NCBI GenBank assembly: GCA_963833585.1
Contig: CAWHYF010000005.1
Location: 1,238,208 to 1,302,207, forward strand
DNA length: 64,000 bases
Reading direction: 5' to 3'
From: Bog-756 sp963833585
Lineage (GTDB): Bacteria; Actinomycetota; Acidimicrobiia; Acidimicrobiales; RAAP-2
Shown: positions 25,517-34,474 of the stretch, piece by piece
Layout: each line of letters starts with the position of its first letter
How positions within the stretch are numbered: position 1 is the stretch's first letter
Notes under the pieces: generated by a model
Database searches by the model: none
Told to the model about the DNA's origin: nothing
Seen by the model: only the letters and a program-made list of their open reading frames with translations
Translations under genes and position numbers: made by a program

Positions 25517-25957
25517 ATGAACCGGGTGAGCACGTATCTGAACTTCATGGGGCAGACCGAGGAGGCCTTCCACTTCTACCGATCGGTCTTCGGCACCGAC
25601 TTCCTCGGGCCCATCTCCCGCATGGGGGACATGCCGAGCGACCCAACCATGAAGCCGCTCTCCGACGATGAGAAGAACATGGTGATGCACATCGAATTGC
25701 CGATCCTGGCGGGCCACGTGCTCATGGCCACCGACATGCTCGAGTCCCGAGGTCACCGGTTGAGGACGGGCAATCAGATGACGATCAATCTCGAACTGGA
25801 CGATCGAGGCGAGACCGACCGACTCTTCGGCGAGCTCGCGGAGGGTGGCAGCGATCTCTTCGGGCTGCAGGACATGCCCTGGGGCGCCTACTGGGGGACC
25901 TGCGCCGACCGGTATGGCGTCCGCTGGATGTTCAACTGCGTGGAGGAAGCCGGCTAG
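25517..25957 (+). CDS. VOC-family protein, PhnB-like
   Basis: The protein has 146 residues from ATG 25517 with GAAAGGA upstream. The sequence NRVSTYLNFMGQTEEAFHFYRSVFG and the end WGTCADRYGVRWMFNC match the PhnB-like/3-demethylubiquinone methyltransferase-like branch of the VOC superfamily. Most members have no proven enzymatic role. It stands alone, divergent from the GNAT gene over about 215 bases. Confidence 0.88.
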   Translation: MNRVSTYLNFMGQTEEAFHFYRSVFGTDFLGPISRMGDMPSDPTMKPLSDDEKNMVMHIELPILAGHVLMATDMLESRGHRLRTGNQMTINLELDDRGETDRLFGELAEGGSDLFGLQDMPWGAYWGTCADRYGVRWMFNCVEEAG

Positions 25958-26078
25958 CTGTGGCCACCGCCTGGCGAGGAGCTCCGTGGGGAGAAATGGA
26001 GACTCTCGCGGACCCGTGACCCGTCCGAACCGCCTGGTCAAACCCGCCCACCAGGCGCTCGTGCTTGCCGGGAGATGA

Positions 26079-26300
26079 ATGCGTCAGGTAAGAACGGGGA
26101 TGCCGGAACGCAACATTGCCGATCAGAGGTGCCGCTGGGAGATGTTCGCGGCCGGCGAGTGGCAGCGGTGTGGCAAGCCTCGGCGGCACGATGGAGCTCA
26201 TCAGATCGGTACCGTCACCATCGGGACTCGGGCACTCATCCGGCTCCGGATGCAGCGCCAACCCACCGTCCGGAGAGCCAAGATCCGATCCCAGACCTGA
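26079..26300 (+). CDS. Small hypothetical protein with a CRW..RCG..RHDGAH motif
   Basis: The protein has 73 residues from ATG 26079 (GGGAG five bases upstream) or 66 from ATG 26100. The segment QRCRWEMFAAGEWQRCGKPR followed by HDGAH resembles a short actinobacterial Cys/His motif (C..RC...gH.G.H) that may bind a metal. The rest is basic and featureless. It lies between a VOC gene and a convergent SRPBCC gene. It could be a real small gene; the C-terminal half is not convincing. Confidence 0.4.
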   Translation: MRQVRTGMPERNIADQRCRWEMFAAGEWQRCGKPRRHDGAHQIGTVTIGTRALIRLRMQRQPTVRRAKIRSQT

Positions 26301-26477
26301 GGCCCCCACCGCAACATCTGCCGTTTGGCCTCCACGGCCCTTGCCCCGAGGAAGGGCCGGGCGTCCGGACCGTGACCTCGGGCTCGCCCTCGAACCGGCC
26401 GACCTACCGATCGAAGCGCTCATGTGGGCTCGTGCTCGGTCCGGCACCGCACGTCGACCGCCCGCATCGAGGTCCGG

Positions 26478-26960
26478 TCACCGACTGGTGGCGATCCGCT
26501 CAAGGTTCTCGACCGATTGCTCGAGCATGGCGGCCGGTACCACCGGCCAGGCCACCCCGGAACGCATGTCGTCGGTGGCCTTCGACCAGTCGCAGTAGTT
26601 GGTCACGTCGGTCTCGGTCTCGTCGACCGGTTCGAGCTGCCATCCGTACACGTGGCCGAACGGTGGGTGGTCACCGAAGCCGATGGTCCACTCCACCAGG
26701 CGGTCGGGGATGATCCGGGTGACGGTGTTGCGGACTTGGTACTCCTTGAGGTTGGGTATGTCCCCCAGGGGCTGGCGGTCCATGTCCATGTCGAAGGTCG
26801 CACCCACCTCAGTCAGGGGCTGGTCGCCCTCGCCAGGAGCGGCGACGAGCATTCCCGAACCGTCGATGGCCACGTGACCCGAAGGAGTCGTCACGATCCG
26901 GAACAGGTCCCCGGCCGGAGCGGCGATGCGCCGGGTGGCAGACACACGATCAGGCGGCAT
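26478..26960 (-). CDS. SRPBCC-family (START/Bet v1-like) protein
   Basis: The protein has 160 residues. It begins VSATRRIAAPAGDLFRIVTTP and carries IPDRLVEWTIGFGDHPPFGHVYGWQLEP, then VTNYCDWSKA and a C-terminal helix MLEQSVENLERIA. This is the polyketide-cyclase/dehydrase-like lipid-binding fold, with an N-terminal strand and a long C-terminal helix closing a hydrophobic pocket. Its role is unknown. It stands alone. Confidence 0.88.
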   Translation of the reverse strand: MPPDRVSATRRIAAPAGDLFRIVTTPSGHVAIDGSGMLVAAPGEGDQPLTEVGATFDMDMDRQPLGDIPNLKEYQVRNTVTRIIPDRLVEWTIGFGDHPPFGHVYGWQLEPVDETETDVTNYCDWSKATDDMRSGVAWPVVPAAMLEQSVENLERIATSR

Positions 26961-27098
26961 GGGACCTCCTGGGAGCTAGGGCAGACTCCGACCCTAGCTC
27001 TGTCGACACAATGGGGACGAGGGCGCCGCGGATGACACACTGGATGCCGTGATGGTCGGTGGGACAAGGACACGGGTTCGTTCCGGGGAGGGGCGCTT

Positions 27099-27392
27099 TT
27101 GGTGACGCGGGGCGGGCCGTCGGTGGAAGACCTGGTGGTCGGAGCGGTCCGGGGCGTTCCCGAAGGCTACGTGACCACGTACGGGGCCATCGCCCGGGAG
27201 CTCGGGCTCAAATCGCCCCGTCAGGTGGGCGCGGTGCTGGCCCGGGGTGGCCAGCCCATGCCTTGGCACCGGGTGCTGCCCGCCAGCGGCCGGCTGGTGG
27301 CGGGTCTGGCCGCCGAACAGGGGCGCCTCCTCGCCGAGGAGGGCGTCGTGGTCCGTGACGGGAGGGTCGACCTGAAGCGGTATCGATGGTGA
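27099..27392 (+). CDS. Alkyltransferase-like protein (Atl/MGMT family, PWHR motif)
   Basis: The protein has 97 residues from TTG 27099 (or GTG 27102) behind GGGGAGGGG. The MGMT DNA-binding HTH is present: VPEGYVTTYGAIARELGLKSPRQVGAVLA. The active-site box reads PWHRVLPASGRL, with Trp where O6-alkylguanine methyltransferases have the acceptor Cys of PCHR. Atl proteins of this kind bind alkylated guanine without repairing it and hand lesions to nucleotide excision repair. The length (about 100) fits Atl1. No repair gene is adjacent. Confidence 0.92.
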   Translation: MVTRGGPSVEDLVVGAVRGVPEGYVTTYGAIARELGLKSPRQVGAVLARGGQPMPWHRVLPASGRLVAGLAAEQGRLLAEEGVVVRDGRVDLKRYRW

Positions 27393-27415
27393 CCCCGGTC
27401 GGCCAGCTGGCGACC

Positions 27416-27910
27416 TCAAGCTTGGATCTCGGGCCGCAACGTCGGAGTGGCCGTCACGGGCTCGACGGCTTCCGACCGGTTGAACCGGAGCTGACGCTCG
27501 ACGAAGGCCAGATAGAACGCCATGGAGAACGCCAGGCTCGTGAACAGGCTCATCACAAAGAAGAGCCACGGGGCCCGAAGGTGCCGGCGCCGACCGTCCA
27601 CGATCGTCCACAGTGGGAGCAGGACCAGGTTGACCATGATGTAGTCCTGGGCGGCCGAATCCGAGGCCCAGTTGGTGAAGAGCGCCTTCGTGTACCCGAC
27701 ATAGGTGGCCCGGTGCCCGTAGAGGTGGACGTAGCGGACGTTGAAGTACCACCCGAGACCGAGTGAGGCCACCCCGAAGAGGTAGTAGAGGCCCTCGAGG
27801 ACGGTGACTCGTCCGGTCCGTCCTCCGGTGAACAGGCGCCGGTTGACCACGAACGCCGCCGCCGTGGTGACGATCCCGAGGATTCCAAAGAACACGAGCG
27901 ACCCGGTCAT
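27416..27910 (-). CDS. DUF2834-like integral membrane protein
   Basis: The protein has 164 residues from ATG 27910 behind AGGGAGGG. There are four hydrophobic segments: the N-terminal SLVFFGILGIVTTAAAFVV, GLYYLFGVASLGLGWYF, IMVNLVLLPLWTIVDG and WLFFVMSLFTSLAFSMAFYL. FTNWASDSAAQDYI before the third helix and the closing AFYLAFVERQ resemble the DUF2834 pattern. Its function is unknown. It converges with the Atl gene. Confidence 0.78.
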   Translation of the reverse strand: MTGSLVFFGILGIVTTAAAFVVNRRLFTGGRTGRVTVLEGLYYLFGVASLGLGWYFNVRYVHLYGHRATYVGYTKALFTNWASDSAAQDYIMVNLVLLPLWTIVDGRRRHLRAPWLFFVMSLFTSLAFSMAFYLAFVERQLRFNRSEAVEPVTATPTLRPEIQA

Positions 27911-28264
27911 GACCCTCCCTTGGTTGTGCAGCGATGCCCGGCCACGTCCCGGTGATCGGGCCGGCGGCCAGTCCGGTACGTCAGCCCCCTGGCGGGAGCA
28001 ACTCGGCGGGACGGTCGGCCCAAGCACCGTTGCATCAACAGCCATCGATGCGAATCGTTGGCACGCTACCCGATGTCAGGTCAGCGATGACGGAGCACGC
28101 GGGCCGGATGACCCCTTCCATTGCGGCCGCCCTCCTGCCGTTGGCGAGCGTGGTCGACCAGACTGGGTGGCCACAACGAGCAAGGGGAGAGAAGGCTCCA
28201 CACCTCCGGTCCGGGCACTGGGTTTCGTCCGGGCCGCGTCGCCCGGGACCGCCGTCAGCACCCC
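27911..28264. other. Gene-free interval
   Basis: These 354 bases lie upstream of the membrane protein gene (its ribosome site AGGGAGGG is at the left edge) and downstream of a VOC gene. I see no credible gene, RNA or hairpin in it; open frames here lack start signals and family features. Confidence 0.4.
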
Positions 28265-28771
28265 CTACGGGTCGTGCTCGGTCGTGGTCCACTGGGCGAG
28301 TTCGATGGTGATGTCCTCGGGCCCGACCAGGAAGACGAGTCTTCGGTCGTGGAACTCCATGACCGCATTTCGAGTCCGAACCCCCGCGGCGGCGAATCGG
28401 GCAAGTGCGTCATCCAGGTCGTCGACGGCGAAACAGACATGGTTGAACCCCAAACGAGCCAGATTCGACTCCGCAGAATTGTCGGCCAGGTGCGGATGGT
28501 GGAAGCGTAGAAGCTGCACCTCCTGGTGGGTGCCGACGTCGGCCAGCGCCAGGGTGACGTGGTCGGCCTCCCAGTCGGGAATACCCATGTACCGGGACAT
28601 CTGTTCGCCGGAAACGACCGTCGAGGCGGTCTCCTCGAACCCGAGCAGTCCGAAGAACCGCTTGGCCCGATCCAGGTCGGAGACGACCACCGTGACATGA
28701 TCGAACCCAGCATGTCTGGCGGACTCCACGCCACCAGCGTAGGACCTGGGTGGCCTGGCATGGCGGCTCAT
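28265..28771 (-). CDS. VOC-family (glyoxalase-like) protein
   Basis: The protein has about 168 residues from ATG 28771. The conserved part begins at HAGFDHVTVVVSDLDRAKRFF, so GTG 28729 is an alternative start. The two VOC modules are AGFDHVTVVVSDLDRAKRFFG and GFNHVCFAVDDLDDALARF, with metal-type ligands at the histidines of DHVTV and NHVCF and the acidic residue in ITIELAQW. It may be a lyase, isomerase or dioxygenase-like enzyme of unknown substrate. It is divergent from the DinB gene. Confidence 0.88.
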   Translation of the reverse strand: MSRHARPPRSYAGGVESARHAGFDHVTVVVSDLDRAKRFFGLLGFEETASTVVSGEQMSRYMGIPDWEADHVTLALADVGTHQEVQLLRFHHPHLADNSAESNLARLGFNHVCFAVDDLDDALARFAAAGVRTRNAVMEFHDRRLVFLVGPEDITIELAQWTTTEHDP

Positions 28772-28824
28772 CCGTTTGCCGCCTGGGGCCAACCCGACGC
28801 CCCGGCCCGACGTACTCTGGGCTC

Positions 28825-29337
28825 ATGGCCGCGGTCGAGAAGGTCGAGCGGAAATTTGCACCATTGACGGGGACCGAGTCCGACATCACTTGGGCGATGA
28901 TCGACTTCTATCGAAATACGCTGCTCACCAAGTGTCAGAGGCTGTCCGACGATCAACTCGTCCGGGCAGCCGTTGAGCCCTCACCCCTCACCCTCCTCGG
29001 ACTCCTCCGACACATGACCGAAGTGGAGCGCTACTGGTTCGAGGAGTGCATCATGGGTCGGACCAGGGAGCCCCTCTACGGAGGAGGGACCGACTCCGAC
29101 TTCCGGCAGCTTCGTTCCATCCCGGCGGATGCGGCGGTGCGGAGGTTCTACGCCGCCTGCGATACCTCCCGCTCCATTGCCTCAGATCGCTCCCTCGACG
29201 AGGAAGTCTGGTGCGAGATGTTCGGAAAGCCGGTCAGCGTCAGATTCATCGCCATCCACCTGATTGAGGAGTACGCGCGGCACTGCGGTCATGCCGACCT
29301 GCTGCGAGAGGCGATCGACGGGAGGACGGGCCTCTAG
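28825..29337 (+). CDS. DinB-family / DUF664 protein
   Basis: The protein has 170 residues from ATG 28825. Features are a four-helix bundle with LTLLGLLRHMTEVERYWFEE and the C-terminal HLIEEYARHCGHADLLREAIDG, which supplies the metal-binding histidines of the DinB/MPI superfamily. Relatives in actinobacteria use mycothiol or bacillithiol in transfer or isomerisation reactions; this member has no assigned reaction. It converges with the broken PIG-L gene. Confidence 0.9.
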   Translation: MAAVEKVERKFAPLTGTESDITWAMIDFYRNTLLTKCQRLSDDQLVRAAVEPSPLTLLGLLRHMTEVERYWFEECIMGRTREPLYGGGTDSDFRQLRSIPADAAVRRFYAACDTSRSIASDRSLDEEVWCEMFGKPVSVRFIAIHLIEEYARHCGHADLLREAIDGRTGL

Positions 29338-29390
29338 CTGTGGATCTCCGTCCACCGAGATGGGGCCGATCCGCGGACCCGGAAGACGTG

Positions 29391-30097
29391 TCACCCCACC
29401 GTGTATCGCCGAAAGGTCGCCGCGTACTTGTACTCCGTGGCCACCGCCGCGTACTCGGCCATGGACCGCAAGAACTCGTCGGGGTCGAAGTCGGTCCCAA
29501 GTCCTTCGATGTAGGCTCGGTGCTGGCGCAGGGAAGCAACCCCCCGGTCGATGGTCGCCCCGATGTCGACGAAATGGGTGGCCTCGTTCGCCCCGGCGAC
29601 ATACACGTATCTGATGCCACTCCATGGATCCCCCGCATCGGTGTAGATCCAACGATTTGCCGCGTCGCGCGACAGGCGTCGAGGACCGTCAGCCCGGTGA
29701 CCCGGTGGTCGGAATGGTTCACTCCTCCGCCGTCGCCCCAGGTCAGGTCGAAGTTCATGGTCAGCACCACTTCCGGTCGCCACCGACGAAACGCTGAGGC
29801 AATGTCCCGGCGGAGCACCAATCCCGGTTCGATGAGGCCGTCGGCATGACCGAGGAATTCCACCGACTCGACCCCCACTACTTCGGCACTCCGGCGCTCC
29901 TCTTCTTCCCGTAGCGGGCCGGCGGTCACCGGGTCCATGCCGTCGATCCCTGCCTCACCGCTGGTGACCAACACATAGACCACCTGCTTACCCTGATCCG
30001 TCCATCGTGCCACCGCGCTGGCCGCCCCGTATTCGAGGTCATCGGGGTGGGCGACGACCGCGACTGCTCGACTCCACTCTTCGGGCATCGGTTCCAC
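29391..30097 (-). pseudogene. PIG-L family N-acetylglucosaminyl deacetylase, frameshifted
   Basis: The N-terminal part from GTG 30097 (or ATG 30088) has the zinc motif VVAHPDDLEYGAAS and later GGVNHSDHRVTGLTVLDACR. The next conserved part, DAANRWIYTDAGDPW through TEYKYAATFRRYTVG, is in another frame ending at 29391. Two extra bases in the CGCGCGAC run near 29667-29674 separate them. An intact protein would have about 235 residues and would remove acetyl groups from sugar derivatives, as MshB-like enzymes do in mycothiol synthesis. It is either real decay or a base-level error. It lies just before fabH in the same direction. Confidence 0.75.
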
Positions 30098-30240
30098 GGG
30101 TTCAGCTTATGAGCGAGGGCGTGGCGAAGCGGTCATCCCTGCCGGGACCGCACCGCCTCTGCCGCCCGGGTCCCGACGCCCGCGCAACCTCGGCTTGCCC
30201 AAGGCTGATTTCGCCCGCACCGCTCTCCGGCGAACCCGTG

Positions 30241-31236
30241 CTACCCCTGGCATGCTTGCCATCGCCATACGGCTGAGCCCCAGGAGAGCCCAGCCCCGAA
30301 CCCGGCGAACAGGACGAGGCTCCCGGGCACCAGTCGCCCACATTCGGCCGCACGGGACAGCGCCAAAGGGATGGAGGCGGCCGAGGTGTTTCCGGTGGAC
30401 TCAATCACGGAGGCGATCCGGTCGTTACCGATCCCCAAGCGGACCGCGACCGCTTCCATGATCCGAGCGTTGGCTTGATGCGGCACAAACAGGTCGATCT
30501 GCGAGGGTTGGACTCCGGAACGATCCATCGACAGCCGGGCCGACGCCACTGAGACCTTCACCGCGTTCCGGAAGATCTCGGGCCCATTCATGATGATCGA
30601 AGAACCGTGGTTGGCGAACAGCAGGTGAGCGTGCCTTCCGTCGGTTCCCAGATCCCACCCGAGCATGGAGCCCGCTCCTGGTGTCGATTCGAGCACCACC
30701 GCCGCTGCCCCATCACCAAACAGAAAGGCGGAGGTTCGGTCCGACCAATCTACTGCCCGAGTCATCGTCTCAGCTCCGACGAGAAGCACGCGATGCATCC
30801 CACCCGAAATGAGGCACACCGAGGTGATCAGCCCGTACATGAATCCTGCACATGCGGCGTTCAGGTCCATGGCGCCCCGACGGATCCCGAGTTCTGCGGC
30901 GACCATCGCCGACGTGGAGGGCAGCTGCTTGTCCGGTGTAGAAGTGCACAGCACCAGCATGTCGATGTCGTCCGGATCGATGCGGGCCGCCTGGAGAGCC
31001 CTGGAGCCCGCCGCCTGCGCAAGCCGGCCGGTGGTGCCGAGTACCGCCTCCGTACCGACGCCTTCCGGTCTCGGCCCGAAATATCCGGCAGCGGCTCGTC
31101 GGGACCTGATGCCCGATCGCTCCACGATCCACTCATCGGTCGTGTCGAGAATGCCCGCAATGTCGTGATTGGAGACAACCCGCTCGGGGAGAGCGGACCC
31201 CCAGCCCCGAATGGCACACCCCGAGCCCACGCTCAT
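30241..31236 (-). CDS. fabH: 3-oxoacyl-ACP synthase III (FabH-like), orphan
   Basis: The protein has 331 residues, normal for KAS III. The triad is visible: Cys in NAACAGFMYGL, His in VPHQANARIM and Asn in ESTGNTSAASIPLAL. The N-terminal DTTDEWIVERSGIRSRR is the KAS III signature, and the C-terminus LVLFAGFGAGLSWGSAV is complete. It would start fatty-acid or polyketide-like chains by condensing an acyl-CoA with malonyl-ACP. No acyl carrier protein, FabD or other fatty-acid gene is adjacent, so it may serve a special pathway. It lies downstream of no clear partner. Confidence 0.92.
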   Translation of the reverse strand: MSVGSGCAIRGWGSALPERVVSNHDIAGILDTTDEWIVERSGIRSRRAAAGYFGPRPEGVGTEAVLGTTGRLAQAAGSRALQAARIDPDDIDMLVLCTSTPDKQLPSTSAMVAAELGIRRGAMDLNAACAGFMYGLITSVCLISGGMHRVLLVGAETMTRAVDWSDRTSAFLFGDGAAAVVLESTPGAGSMLGWDLGTDGRHAHLLFANHGSSIIMNGPEIFRNAVKVSVASARLSMDRSGVQPSQIDLFVPHQANARIMEAVAVRLGIGNDRIASVIESTGNTSAASIPLALSRAAECGRLVPGSLVLFAGFGAGLSWGSAVWRWQACQG

Positions 31237-31579
31237 TGGTCGTACCAGATGTCAATCCGAAGCTTCATTGGCGGTGGCACAGTGAAAGGCTATGGGCTTC
31301 ACCCGGTTACCCATGAGTCACGTGGCCCGAAGCCCAGGGTGTAAGGGTTGAGGTCCGACATCGGCTGGCCCATTCCCGTCGTGCCGGGCGATCCCGACGG
31401 ATTCCGGGCCGTCGATGCCTGGACATCACCGCGTTGGGGTACGAGACTGAGCCTGCCGCACACGATCGACGACGGACCTCACCTGGAAAGGGACATTCGA
31501 CGCGACGCACGATGAGCTGCAAACCCACGTGGGGTGGGTCGGGCGAGCCACAGCGACTCCCGACGGTTGGCACCGGTCC
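31237..31579. other. Divergent gene-free interval between fabH and the dioxygenase gene
   Basis: These 343 bases separate two divergent genes and should hold both promoters. I could not pick out convincing -35/-10 pairs, hairpins or small genes. Confidence 0.4.
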
Positions 31580-32437
31580 ATGACAAGGATGCCTGCGGCT
31601 TTTCTCGGTCACGGGAGTCCGATGAACGCCCTTGACCACAATCGCTACACCGAGGCCTGGAGGGCATTCGGGGCCGGGGTACCTCGTCCCCGAGCGATCG
31701 TGGTCATCTCTGCCCACTGGTACATCAACGCGTCAGCGGTCACGGCGATGGACCGTCCCAGGACCATCCACGACTTCTACGGCTTTCCCGATGAACTCGC
31801 CGCCATGCGTTACGAGGCACCGGGCCATCCCGACCTCGCTGAGGAGATCGCCGACATCGTCAGACCCACATGGGTGGGAATGGACACCGATAGCTGGGGT
31901 CTGGATCATGGAACCTGGTCCGTGCTGGTGCATGCCTTTCCGGAGGCCGACGTCCCGGTCGTACAGCTCTCGATCAACGCGATCAAGCCGTTCGAGTACC
32001 ACCTCGAGCTCGGCGCCGCACTATCGACCTTGCGGGACAGCGAGGTGTTGATCATCGGAAGTGGGAATGTGGTGCACAATCTCGGACGCATCGACTGGGG
32101 GCGTCCGGATTCCGGCTTCGATTGGGCGAGGTCCTTCGACGATGAGGCGACTGCCATCATGAGTCGGGCTCCCGCCGATCTTCCGATGCTCAAGGACCAC
32201 GCCGCCTTCGCCTTGGCATCGCCGACACCTGATCACTTCATCCCGCTGCTCTACCTCGCTGGGCTCGCGTCCGCGGTGGGAGAGACCGCCAGCGTGTTGG
32301 TCGATGGCTGTGCCATGGGTTCGCTCTCGATGACCTCTTACACGATCGGCTGTGATGCCCTCGAGGAGGACGAAACAATGGACCTGCGGGGTTCACCGAC
32401 GCTGCCCCCTGTTCCAACCGATGAAACCAACCTCTAG
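31580..32437 (+). CDS. Class III extradiol ring-cleavage dioxygenase (DOPA 4,5-dioxygenase, YgiD-like)
   Basis: The protein has 285 residues from ATG 31580. Metal-binding and family motifs are present: FLGHGSPMNALD, VVISAHWYI, GLDHGTWSVLVHAFPEADVPVV and IIGSGNVVHNLG. YgiD-type proteins bind zinc or iron and open catechol rings; the physiological substrate is often unknown. The end CAMGSLSMTSYTIG is also conserved. It is followed after eight bases by a methyltransferase gene and then a nitronate monooxygenase gene, probably one transcript. Confidence 0.92.
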   Translation: MTRMPAAFLGHGSPMNALDHNRYTEAWRAFGAGVPRPRAIVVISAHWYINASAVTAMDRPRTIHDFYGFPDELAAMRYEAPGHPDLAEEIADIVRPTWVGMDTDSWGLDHGTWSVLVHAFPEADVPVVQLSINAIKPFEYHLELGAALSTLRDSEVLIIGSGNVVHNLGRIDWGRPDSGFDWARSFDDEATAIMSRAPADLPMLKDHAAFALASPTPDHFIPLLYLAGLASAVGETASVLVDGCAMGSLSMTSYTIGCDALEEDETMDLRGSPTLPPVPTDETNL

Positions 32438-32445
32438 GGTTCTCG

Positions 32446-33195
32446 GTGCCCGAAGCGTACGACCGGCTCGGAATCGGGTATTCGATCCACCGCCGGTCCG
32501 ACCCGGACATTCTTTCGGCGGTCCAAGTGGCGCTGGGTGGCGCCCAACGGGTCCTCAATGTGGGAGCCGGGACCGGATCCTACGAGTCCTGCTCGCCGCT
32601 GACGGTCGGCGTAGAGCCATCCGCGGTGATGATCGGCCAACGGCCACGCGGGAGTGCGCCCGTCGTACAGGGAACCGCAGAGACCTTGCCCTTCCCCGAC
32701 GGAGCCTTTGATGCGGCCACCGCGCTCCTGACCGTCCACCACTGGTCTGATCTCGATAGAGGGCTCCGTGAGGTGGTCCGCGTAGCCCGCCGCGTGGTAG
32801 TGCTCACCTTCGATCCAGAGGTGCACGACACGTTCTGGCTCTTCGCGGAGTACCTCCCGGAGGCAACCACTGGCCGCTCGCAACGACCCTTGGCACCATC
32901 AGTTATCGCGTCCAGGTTGGGGGGCGGACACATTGAGGTCGTGCCGGTTCCCCCTCAGTGCCACGACGGGTTCACGCTTGCCTACTGGCGTCGACCCCAT
33001 GCCTTTCTTGACCCGTCGGTCCGGGCGTGCTGCTCGAGTTTCGCCGATTTGCCGGATCTCATGGTCGGGGAGGCAATGGCGGCCCTGGCGTCCGACCTGG
33101 AATCGGGCCGCTGGAACGACGACCATGCAGACCTCCTGAGGTCAACGACGTACGACGGAGGACTGCGGCTCATCACCGCTGACACGCTCGGGTAG
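32446..33195 (+). CDS. Class I SAM-dependent methyltransferase
   Basis: The protein has 249 residues from GTG 32446, eight bases after the dioxygenase. Motif I is VLNVGAGTGSYE, motif II is VGVEPSAVMI, and the later TLPFPDGAFDAATALLTVHHWSDL is the standard post-motif region of UbiE/Methyltransf_11 proteins. The acceptor substrate is unknown. Context with a ring-cleavage dioxygenase and a nitronate monooxygenase hints at aromatic or nitro compound metabolism, but weakly. Confidence 0.9.
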   Translation: MPEAYDRLGIGYSIHRRSDPDILSAVQVALGGAQRVLNVGAGTGSYESCSPLTVGVEPSAVMIGQRPRGSAPVVQGTAETLPFPDGAFDAATALLTVHHWSDLDRGLREVVRVARRVVVLTFDPEVHDTFWLFAEYLPEATTGRSQRPLAPSVIASRLGGGHIEVVPVPPQCHDGFTLAYWRRPHAFLDPSVRACCSSFADLPDLMVGEAMAALASDLESGRWNDDHADLLRSTTYDGGLRLITADTLG

Positions 33196-33254
33196 ACAGA
33201 ATTTGTGGGCGTCCTGTCCCGTGCGCCGCCGGGAATGAGTGAGACTCTTTGTCC

Positions 33255-34277
33255 ATGGGCCTTCCGAGTGAGTTGCCGATCGTTCAGGCACCGATGGCAG
33301 GTGGCCCGTCGACCCCCGCCCTCACCGCTGCGGTCACCGACGCCGGCGGATACGGCTTCGTTGCTGCCGGCTATTTGTCCGCCGAGGGTCTCGAGCAGGC
33401 CATTGCGGCGACTGGCGTGCTTACTGGCGGGCCGTTTGGAGTCAATCTGTTCGTCCCGTCTAAGCCCGGAGATCTCGGCGAGGTTGTGGCCTATGGCGCC
33501 GCGCTCCAGACCGAGGCCGATCGCCTTGGTGTGGCACTGGGCCAACCACGCTGGGAGGACGATGCCTACGCCGCCAAGTTGGAGGTGGTCGAATCGAAGC
33601 GCGTACATATGGTCAGCTTCACCTTCGGCTGTCCGACCTCGGAGATCGTCGATCGGCTGCACCGGGCCGACATACAGGTCACAGTCACGGTGACCTCCGC
33701 GTTCGAAGCGCAGACTGCTGCCAGCGTCGGTGCTGACCTCCTTACCGTGCAGGGCACCGAGGCCGGGGGGCACCAAGGAAGCTTCGCCGACCTGGCCGCC
33801 AATCAGAAGCCGTTGTCGTCGGTTCTGCCGGAGATCCGTGCGGCGACGGGGGTGCCCATGATCGCCAGTGGGGGAATCATGACCGGGCACGATATGGCAG
33901 CGGTGCTACGAGCCGGTGCGATTGCCGTCCAGGTCGGTACGGCGTTGTTGTGCACCCCAGAGGCGGGGACGTCCCGTCACTATCGACACGCCCTGTTGAG
34001 TCAGCGTTACCCCGACACGGTGATCACCCGTGCGTACAGCGGGCGCTTTGGCCGCGGTCTGGCCAACCGATTCGCGCTGGAACACGAAGGGCAGGCCCCG
34101 GCGGCCTACCCTGAGGTGCACCATCTCACCCGGCCGCTTCGCGTCGCCGCCACCCTGGCCGGCGACGACAGCGTGCCCAATCTCTGGGCGGGGACCGGCT
34201 GGCGCCGCTTGAGAGCCGAACCTGCCGCCAAGATCGTCCGCCGCATAGCCGCAGACGCGGGTAGTGCCGACCTCTGA
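33255..34277 (+). CDS. Nitronate monooxygenase (2-nitropropane dioxygenase family)
   Basis: The protein has 340 residues from ATG 33255 (TTG 33249 also possible). The FMN TIM-barrel is shown by IVQAPMAGGPSTPALTAAVT, GGYGFVAAGYL, LLTVQGTEAGGHQGSF (active-site histidine), PMIASGGIMTG and AIAVQVGTALLCTPEAG. The enzyme oxidises alkyl nitronates to carbonyl compounds and nitrite. It is the last gene of the rightward unit and converges with an SDR gene. Confidence 0.93.
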   Translation: MGLPSELPIVQAPMAGGPSTPALTAAVTDAGGYGFVAAGYLSAEGLEQAIAATGVLTGGPFGVNLFVPSKPGDLGEVVAYGAALQTEADRLGVALGQPRWEDDAYAAKLEVVESKRVHMVSFTFGCPTSEIVDRLHRADIQVTVTVTSAFEAQTAASVGADLLTVQGTEAGGHQGSFADLAANQKPLSSVLPEIRAATGVPMIASGGIMTGHDMAAVLRAGAIAVQVGTALLCTPEAGTSRHYRHALLSQRYPDTVITRAYSGRFGRGLANRFALEHEGQAPAAYPEVHHLTRPLRVAATLAGDDSVPNLWAGTGWRRLRAEPAAKIVRRIAADAGSADL

Positions 34278-34474
34278 CCGGTAGGGGCCCAACCCCTTGC
34301 CCGCATCCGCCGAGGGCAGTTGATTGCCGGGCACACCGGATTCCTTGGACCATCGCCTTGCTGTGCCGAAGGCCGGTCCCTCCACCGACGCTGACCCAGG
34401 AAGCGAAAACGGGTGGAGGTCCCCCGTGGCGCGATGGTGCCGTTCCGTGCCTCCGGCCGAACCACGGACGAACG

